Origin: Periconia sp. R9002
Taxonomy: Eukaryota; Ascomycota; Dothideomycetes; Pleosporales; Periconiaceae
Direction of reading: 5' to 3'
NCBI GenBank assembly: GCA_023627715.1
Contig: JAMAHW010000050.1
Coordinates: 124,001 to 188,000 of the forward strand
Length of the DNA: 64,000 nucleotides
Shown here: piece by piece, positions 58,339-64,000 of the stretch
Layout: every line of letters begins with the position of its first letter
Numbering within the stretch: position 1 is the first letter of the stretch
Position numbers and translations under genes: made by a program
The notes under the pieces: model-generated
Seen by the model: the letters and a program-made list of their open reading frames with translations, nothing else
Told to the model about the DNA's origin: nothing
Database searches by the model: none

Positions 58339-60480
58339 TCAGTATGTGCAGCGGTATTGGGCAGGTACAAATTCCAGTCCCATGCCTTCGAATACGGCTC
58401 TCTCTGCATCTTCAGGGCTTCCGTCCACCCCATGTGGTCCCTCTAGTTCCACCACTTCTCCATTGAGGCGACTCCGGATACCACTCGAGTCGAATTTCCA
58501 GCCCTTGACATATTTTGCATAACGCCGCAGATCTCTCTGGAACGTCGTGCCGCCACTCCATCCCATAACCGCGCAACCTACGGTCCGCCACGGCGAAACG
58601 ATGATATCGACACGTCGGTGAATATTGGGGTTTCTGGCATTTGGATTTGCCGCAAGGTCAGTATCGCGGGCCGGCCAGAACGGATCTTGCCAAACGACAA
58701 GCGCCTTGTCTAGTGTGTCGAATCCGGCGCCGGAAGCTTTCGTGGTGCGGAAAGGCAGCGTAGACTGTCCCCTTTGAGTGTTCTTAAGACTCAAAGTGAG
58801 TCTATGCGTGATCCACTCATCATCTTCCAGTGACTCTACCAGGTCGCTTATCAATCCAGCTGTCGCCTCTAGATCTGGATGCGAGACAATTATATCCACG
58901 TCCCCTGACGCGATCTTCCCTCGTCGGTAGCCGCCAACGATAGTCACAGTGATACGGTTGTCGCGTACACGAACACCATGCTGGCGGACAATATCCGCAA
59001 TCTGCTCTACTTCAGTTCTCGGTATGTTGTCCCGAAATTCATCATAGTATTTGACGCCAATCTGCTGTACCCTGTCCAGCTCCTTCCATCCATATTCAAT
59101 AATATCATTCAAATCGGACCAATGCCTGTTGTAGTAGAAATGGCGCGCCGTCTTCGCGCCTACTCCCCAGATGTCAAAAAAGCTGCGCAGGACCTTCATT
59201 GCTTCATCGTTCTCATAGTCCCCGACAGCTTGAATACGACCAGTGTTTTTCCATTCAACGAAAAGAAGAATCGTTTTCTCGTCGCAGCCAGGCAATCGAG
59301 CGAGTTCACGAGGATGAGACAGTTTGAAGGGGTACGCTGCAATAGAGGCAATGATTGTCGAGTACGCACGAACACCGATCTCATCATCGGTAAGCGTACG
59401 CGCCATTCGGATCTTCTTCAGCTGGGTTATAAAATCCTCGTTCGGTCCATCGGCTGGCGTAAAGCGTTGGCATGCATATTTAACACCTTTTTTAACCCAC
59501 TCAGGAGGAGGTGGAATATCGCTGTCCTCACCCTCATACTCACTAGTGGTCTGCTGCAAGAGACGCGCTGCTTGTGATATCGAGGCTGACGCTCGAGATC
59601 CAGACATGAAGGATTTCCTTTCGCGCTGACCGGATTGAAGACGTGCAGTTTGATGACGCAGATACGGATTTTTACTGGGCACCGAGACCACAGGGTCTGC
59701 CTTTGCTCGCTCTATGATACGTTGATTCGATTGTGCGCCAGGCGGGTATGACTTTTCTGACGAAGTAGCGAACACTGATTTTATCGATTTGCGTTTTGAG
59801 ACCGGCCTCGGCCGCTCGAGAACTCTGCCCTTGTAGACCACATATTCTCCAAAAGCAACCAAACGACCAGCAGCAACGCACGCGTGGAACCAGTCCACTT
59901 TCAGAACCCAGACAAGATCCTCGGTCTGTCGATTTTTAGTAAGAGAGACGAGGAGAGGATTGCTTGATTTGGTATCAAGGGGTGGCGTTGTCGGTGGATT
60001 TGGCCGTACCCTATTTTCGGTACGACTGGCGTCTTCCTCCTTTCGTTGTTCTTCCTCTTCAGTAGTAGACCCTTCATCGCTGATCACTATCAGGTCGCTC
60101 TTCCACGACTCAGACAATTTACGTTTTTTGCTCGGGTGGGCTTCGATTGGTTCCAGCTTCTGGTCTTGCTTTGGCTCCGGGACTGCCTCAACCTTGAACT
60201 TGCGAGACCTCAACTCGAATTCAGCCCGTCTCTTCGTTCCAACCTTCCCAATAAAAATAACGGCTTTAGAAACATCGTGTGTAAGTGTAGCACCGTGCCT
60301 ACGCAATGCTGCCTCGAGATTGTCTTCCTCGTCGTCCTTGAAATGGGTACTAAGAATGGAGATTGGAGGAATACTGCCTAGGTTAAGGCCATGGTCTGAA
60401 AGATTCGAATCCGAGTGAAAGGCCTCGGCCGAGGTCTGTGAAGGGATGCTGTTCATAGATTTTGTGTAACGTCTGCTCAT
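58339..60480 (-). CDS. POL4: DNA polymerase family X (Pol4/lambda type)
   Basis: A single exon encodes 713 residues. The N-terminal part (about 40-215) looks like a BRCT domain with a disordered, acidic insert; its conserved tryptophan lies in VLKVDWFHACVAAGRLV. After a basic linker, helix-hairpin-helix elements appear (LARLPGCDEKTILLF, FFDIWGVGAKTARHFY). The palm follows, with GGYRRGK and catalytic aspartates in DVDIIV (about 527 and 529) and RVDIIVSPW (about 625). It ends in the family thumb (GMGLEFVPAQYR). Family X enzymes fill gaps in base excision repair and non-homologous end joining; the BRCT part favours an end-joining role. It is convergent with ATG3 (about 220 bp between stops). Confidence 0.94.
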   Translation of the reverse strand: MSRRYTKSMNSIPSQTSAEAFHSDSNLSDHGLNLGSIPPISILSTHFKDDEEDNLEAALRRHGATLTHDVSKAVIFIGKVGTKRRAEFELRSRKFKVEAVPEPKQDQKLEPIEAHPSKKRKLSESWKSDLIVISDEGSTTEEEEQRKEEDASRTENRVRPNPPTTPPLDTKSSNPLLVSLTKNRQTEDLVWVLKVDWFHACVAAGRLVAFGEYVVYKGRVLERPRPVSKRKSIKSVFATSSEKSYPPGAQSNQRIIERAKADPVVSVPSKNPYLRHQTARLQSGQRERKSFMSGSRASASISQAARLLQQTTSEYEGEDSDIPPPPEWVKKGVKYACQRFTPADGPNEDFITQLKKIRMARTLTDDEIGVRAYSTIIASIAAYPFKLSHPRELARLPGCDEKTILLFVEWKNTGRIQAVGDYENDEAMKVLRSFFDIWGVGAKTARHFYYNRHWSDLNDIIEYGWKELDRVQQIGVKYYDEFRDNIPRTEVEQIADIVRQHGVRVRDNRITVTIVGGYRRGKIASGDVDIIVSHPDLEATAGLISDLVESLEDDEWITHRLTLSLKNTQRGQSTLPFRTTKASGAGFDTLDKALVVWQDPFWPARDTDLAANPNARNPNIHRRVDIIVSPWRTVGCAVMGWSGGTTFQRDLRRYAKYVKGWKFDSSGIRSRLNGEVVELEGPHGVDGSPEDAERAVFEGMGLEFVPAQYRCTY

Positions 60481-61604
60481 TGAAGGCTATAGCAAGACAA
60501 GCAAGGGTAACTTGACCGTGTACATGGCGTGACCAAATGATAAGACAAAAATCTTCGTCGTGAGCAATTGCAGCGCGACATGGTCCAAGACAAGAACACT
60601 GCGGTCTTCGAGAGTGCAATTGAGTTGCGCGTCCAAGTGAAGGCGAACTGTGATTGTTGATGACGACAAGGTGAGGTTTGAGGGCCGGAGGCTGGGGTGC
60701 CCGACGGGTAATCACGTGTCCGCCGAGGTGGGGCATTCAGATGGCAGCTGGTAAGAACACCAATCCACCGTTCAAGCCAGTACGCGCAAATATACGCCGG
60801 CCCAGCATTGCCTAAAGAACCACCTCCGCTTCATCAATTTGTGACACAGGACCTTCCCTAGCTGTCTATGTTTTCCCGTCCTCTTACGTTTCACCAGCTA
60901 CGTTAGCTAAGCAGCCCACTTTGCACTCTCTCGCTGATTGGACAAGGCATATCGGGCACGAACGAGTGTATATTGAATGGCACCGCCGGCCTTCCTACTG
61001 AGGATGCGGAGTGCACTGTTCCCCTGTTCATCCACCGCGTGGCGTCACCAAACATCGTCGCATGAAACTTCGGTCCTCTAAGACCATTCTTTGGCTTTCC
61101 ACGAACAGCGCCCCTTGCCTGATGCTATCGCGTCGCGCTCAAGCATTCCGACTCGCCCCTCATGCGTCTTCCTAGGAATCCTGCAGCACCTTCACTATTA
61201 GGAAAAGTGCCCATCTCTCCTGCCAAAAAAGCGTGCCTGTACACCCTTGTCCTTCCTTACGGCAGATCACCTGTCTTCTCGCTTCACCATTAGCCAAGGG
61301 AGCAGCTAAGTAGATGGTCAGCGGTAAAAATCCACATATAAGAGGCAAATGCCGTCTTCAAGTAGATTACTCAGGCGTGCCTGGGTTTGTGCCGGCCATC
61401 ATCGTTCATTTCCACATATATCTCTCTGGAGAGATCAGGTCCCTTACTATCTTCACTTCTCCTCACTTCGTGCTTTCTGGCTTTCACGAAGTTGTCTGTT
61501 CATGTTGATGCTTGCAAGGCTCTACGTTGCGGTGCCTCCCCTGCTCGACCAAATTCTCTAACCGAAACAAATATACCAATACACCCCCTCCGCTTCGAGT
61601 CGGT
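60481..61604. other. Intergenic, 1.1 kb
   Basis: Polymerase promoter on the left and a CT-rich leader before the secreted-protein gene on the right. Frames at 61314-61608 overlap one another in three phases and are not called. Confidence 0.5.
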
Positions 61605-62138
61605 ATGAACAAATTCATCTTCGTGGTCTTTGTGGCCTTTGTTGCCTACGTTTGTGCTGTGCCCATAACACCAGCCGCTCCGGAGCTTGCACGACGCGCT
61701 GAGGGATTTAGATTGCAGGGGCTGAAAGAGGTACGTACTGGAAAGGATGCCGATCGATCTTCGAACATGTATGTTAGATTAACAGGATATTAGCACGAGA
61801 TTGCCGCCAAGCTTGTACTCCCACCTAGTGAAGCACATTCGTCGGAAGAGACCCTTCCTCAACCAGTCTCTCTTTCTGAGAGACTGTCATCCCTCTTTCA
61901 CCACTGCGATGAAGAAGATGATGACCATTCTGGCGATATTCCCCCGGGATCTCTTGCGGCGCCAGAAATGCTCCCACATGCCGTCAAACTCGACACTACT
62001 GTGGTTTCGAGGGTTCTTGCTGCTTTGCGGAGAAAGGAACCGGGCAATGACTATGGCTATGAGGGGAAGGAATCGGAGTTACGACGGCCAACTGGAATGA
62101 GGCATTGGGGTGCACACGACAAGTGGAGGTTATTTTGA
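61605..62138 (+). CDS. Small secreted protein, 156 residues, unknown
   Basis: Two exons (61605-61730, 61794-62138) join in frame. Exon 1 encodes a clear signal peptide (MNKFIFVVFVAFVAYVCA) followed by PITPAAPELARRAEG, with a dibasic RR (residues 30-31) that could be cut by a Kex2-type protease. The intron (63 nt) begins GTACGT, has TTAAC and ends TTAG. Exon 2 encodes HEIAAKLVLPPSEAHSS, an acidic part (CDEEDDDHSGD) and a basic C-terminus (RRPTGMRHWGAHDKWRLF). There is only one mature cysteine, so it is not a disulfide-rich effector. No family is recognised. It could be a processed secreted peptide precursor or a lineage-specific secreted protein. Confidence 0.6.
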
Positions 62139-62603
62139 TCGTTTCTGGTCTTTATTCCCTTTTGCACTTTAGTGTTACACTTGGTATTTTATGATGACAA
62201 ACTTTAAAATGCAGTGTTGCTACTAAGCGCCGTATCATTCTACTTTCACCTACCAGCTTTGCTCTGATTTAGAACCTTCACTATTGCTATGGTCATGCGG
62301 AATCCCTCAATGCTAAAATTGATATAGTTCACGTTCTGCTGTCTTCTTACTTGACCTTCAATGAAGCAGTCAATCTCCAAGCAATACACAAACACAGTTT
62401 TTTTTTTCATAATCCCTTCTTCGAATCATACGCAGATGACCTCGTGAAGCACTGAGCTTGCACTACTCTTCTACGGATCACTCCAGTATCATTTAAACTT
62501 ATTTGCGTTTTCATGAGATCAACATTTCCACTACAATTTCATTAACCACGTTATCACGTTCTGCTCAACAGAGTTTCATGAGAAATAAAACCAAAATCTT
62601 CAA
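62139..62603. other. Intergenic, 465 bp
   Basis: AT-rich, with a T-run near 62398-62410. An overlapping frame from ATG 62578 encodes a hydrophobic segment (WTIQICLILVVMGVAGLQYI) before a stop at 62694; see the ORF that follows. Confidence 0.45.
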
Positions 62604-63407
62604 ATGGACTATCCAGATCTGCCTCATACTCGTTGTAATGGGTGTTGCCGGTTTGCAGTATATCGAGGGCGATGGGCACTTGTCTACGCGGTGACAGGTA
62701 AAGGGAGAGTAAGAGTGATTGAGCAACCATCCTTGGAGTCTGGATCTACGGAGCATATTGCTACTAAGACTCAGTTCAAAATAGTGAACTGGGAAAAAGA
62801 TGAGAGAATGCTCTGGCTGGCATTTTCCCTTGTAGCCAGTTGTCCAGCAAGTATGTGTTTGGGATTCATATACGCCGGGGCATATTATGCGCGCAAGCAC
62901 CATGAAGATCAAAGAAGGAAGACGGTTAGGGAAAGGAAGAAGGTTAGGGAAGCAAAGAAGCGACTAAAAAACCTGCCGGAAGCTGATGTTTCTGCTACCA
63001 CCAACCTTCATACCCATTCGGCAATAAAGAGCCAGCTCACTACCATCATCCCCGATACGGAATCAGTTAATTTCCCTGTACAACACAAGCAAGACTCGCC
63101 TCCCCCTGTTAAAGAATCTATACTCGAAAGTATATCTATCGATTACAGACAAACTGCAACCAAATGGTACGAGGACCTGAGGTACAAGTGGAACCCGAGC
63201 CCTCGATATATTGGCACACAGCAAAGAAGCAATAATTTTCAAACCGGTGAGGATGGTTTCCAGATGACGACATTGCGGAGCTGCGAGGAAGTTACAAGGA
63301 CACCGTATAGTGCGGGTCTAGATATTATTGAGGAGAATACGAAGGCCGAATCTGGTGGGCGAGGAAGGAACAGGAATATTGCGATGACCGAGTTTCCAAT
63401 GTTTTGA
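62604..63407 (+). CDS. Putative membrane protein, 267 residues, unknown
   Basis: ATG 62604 opens an uninterrupted frame. One strong membrane segment lies at about 70-95 (MLWLAFSLVASCPASMCLGF), followed by a highly basic stretch (RRKTVRERKKVREAKKRLK) that would sit on the cytosolic side. The remainder is polar and disordered. No domain is recognised. The start is uncertain: the other frame from ATG 62578 supplies a hydrophobic helix and ends at 62694, inside this ORF. A two-helix protein split by a frameshift is therefore possible. Confidence 0.5.
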   Translation: MDYPDLPHTRCNGCCRFAVYRGRWALVYAVTGKGRVRVIEQPSLESGSTEHIATKTQFKIVNWEKDERMLWLAFSLVASCPASMCLGFIYAGAYYARKHHEDQRRKTVRERKKVREAKKRLKNLPEADVSATTNLHTHSAIKSQLTTIIPDTESVNFPVQHKQDSPPPVKESILESISIDYRQTATKWYEDLRYKWNPSPRYIGTQQRSNNFQTGEDGFQMTTLRSCEEVTRTPYSAGLDIIEENTKAESGGRGRNRNIAMTEFPMF

Positions 63408-63518
63408 AAGCCTTCGGGGTGGTTGGTTGGCGGTCAAGGTAAGCTTTGTATTAGAATATGTTGTTTTGTACGTAAAAGTCATTTCCCCCTTGGTCTCTAT
63501 TCCACACATTCATAATTA

Positions 63519-64000
63519 TTATCCAAGTCGGACTTTCTTCCACATTCTCAGACATTCCTGTAAATCTCCCACTACACTCCCCATGGGCTCGCTGACCATC
63601 TCTCTCATCGCCGCCCATACTACGCTTGCTAGCGCAAATGTCATTTGGTCTTCTTTTATAGCAAGATAATGACTCTTCGTCATGCCTCCAGACTGTGTCC
63701 AGCTCTTCCACAAGTCCAACAGTGTCGCTATGCGACGTGAAAATGCAGCATCCTGGATCATGGCATACAAAATCTGCTCAAGCAGTTCTGGGATAACTGG
63801 CTTTCGTTCCAGGTTGAGTTTCTCTTGAAGAAACCTCAGGTTAGCATCCACAATTATGGGAAATGGCAACCGTTGACTTTTCAGAGCATCCACGACTTGC
63901 GACTCCCGTCTCTGCTCATCACGCATTTGTTTTCGACGAAACTCATTATGGAAATCCATAGCCTCGGCCTGCAGTCTTTTTCTCCGCGCCTCGTCCCTCT
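63519..64000 (-). CDS. 3' part of an unknown charged, helical protein (partial)
   Basis: The frame is open from the window end to TAA at 63521-63519, about 160 residues. It begins with a charged, probably coiled-coil helix (RDEARRKRLQAEAMDFHNEF) and continues with amphipathic helices (LLEQILYAMIQDAAFSRRI, EDQMTFALASVVWAAMREMV). It ends CLRMWKKVRLG. The 5' part lies outside the window. No family is recognised. Confidence 0.6.
   Translation of the reverse strand, partial: RDEARRKRLQAEAMDFHNEFRRKQMRDEQRRESQVVDALKSQRLPFPIIVDANLRFLQEKLNLERKPVIPELLEQILYAMIQDAAFSRRIATLLDLWKSWTQSGGMTKSHYLAIKEDQMTFALASVVWAAMREMVSEPMGSVVGDLQECLRMWKKVRLG

Overview
The window is nuclear DNA of a filamentous ascomycete (Pezizomycotina). 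Genes are dense and sit on both strands. Almost all have short introns of about 44-90 nt with GTRNGT donors, CTRAC branch points and YAG acceptors, and the proteins are of fungal type. I cannot fix the class from sequence alone. Exon limits below come from my own reading of splice sites; each joined frame was checked to be divisible by three.

Layout. 1-10.4 kb: the 3' tail of an unknown gene, a two-RRM RNA-binding protein (-), TAH18 diflavin reductase (+), electron-transfer flavoprotein beta (-), ALG5 dolichyl-phosphate glucosyltransferase (+) and the PIC2 mitochondrial phosphate/copper carrier (+). 12-23 kb: a secreted type-B carboxylesterase with a damaged splice donor (+), PUS1 (-) head to head with TFIIE-alpha (+), SRP72 (+) and an MFS transporter (-). 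24-34 kb: a DUF3445 haem-dependent oxygenase-like protein (-), an NmrA-like protein (-) and the DRS2 flippase (-). 35 kb: a tRNA-Lys(CUU) gene. 36.8-46 kb: a large disordered protein (+), an unknown gene with an in-frame TAG (+), CSN6 (-) and a polyol-dehydrogenase-like zinc MDR (-). 49.4-58.1 kb: an eight-exon epoxide-hydrolase-like protein (-), pinin (-) head to head with PHF5A/Rds3 (+), and ATG3 (+). 58.3-64 kb: DNA polymerase X (-), a small secreted protein (+), a membrane ORF (+) and a partial coiled-coil gene (-).

Most genes are single-copy housekeeping functions: Fe-S assembly, beta-oxidation electron transfer, N-glycan precursor synthesis, tRNA modification, transcription, SRP targeting, splicing, autophagy, the COP9 signalosome and DNA repair. 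Accessory-looking material (secreted esterase, NmrA, MFS, epoxide hydrolase, orphan ORFs) lies between them beside long gene-free stretches.

The most unusual object is the tRNA-Lys(CUU) gene at 35047-35215. It has the normal intron after position 37 plus a second 59-nt insert between T-loop positions 57 and 58. The insert has the GTACGT...CACTAAC...CAG signature of a spliceosomal intron. It splits the Pol III B box and carries its own B-box-like sequence. Secondary highlights are a GT-to-GA donor in the esterase, a stop codon inside an otherwise continuous reading frame at 41931, and a two-exon secreted protein that simple ORF calling misses.
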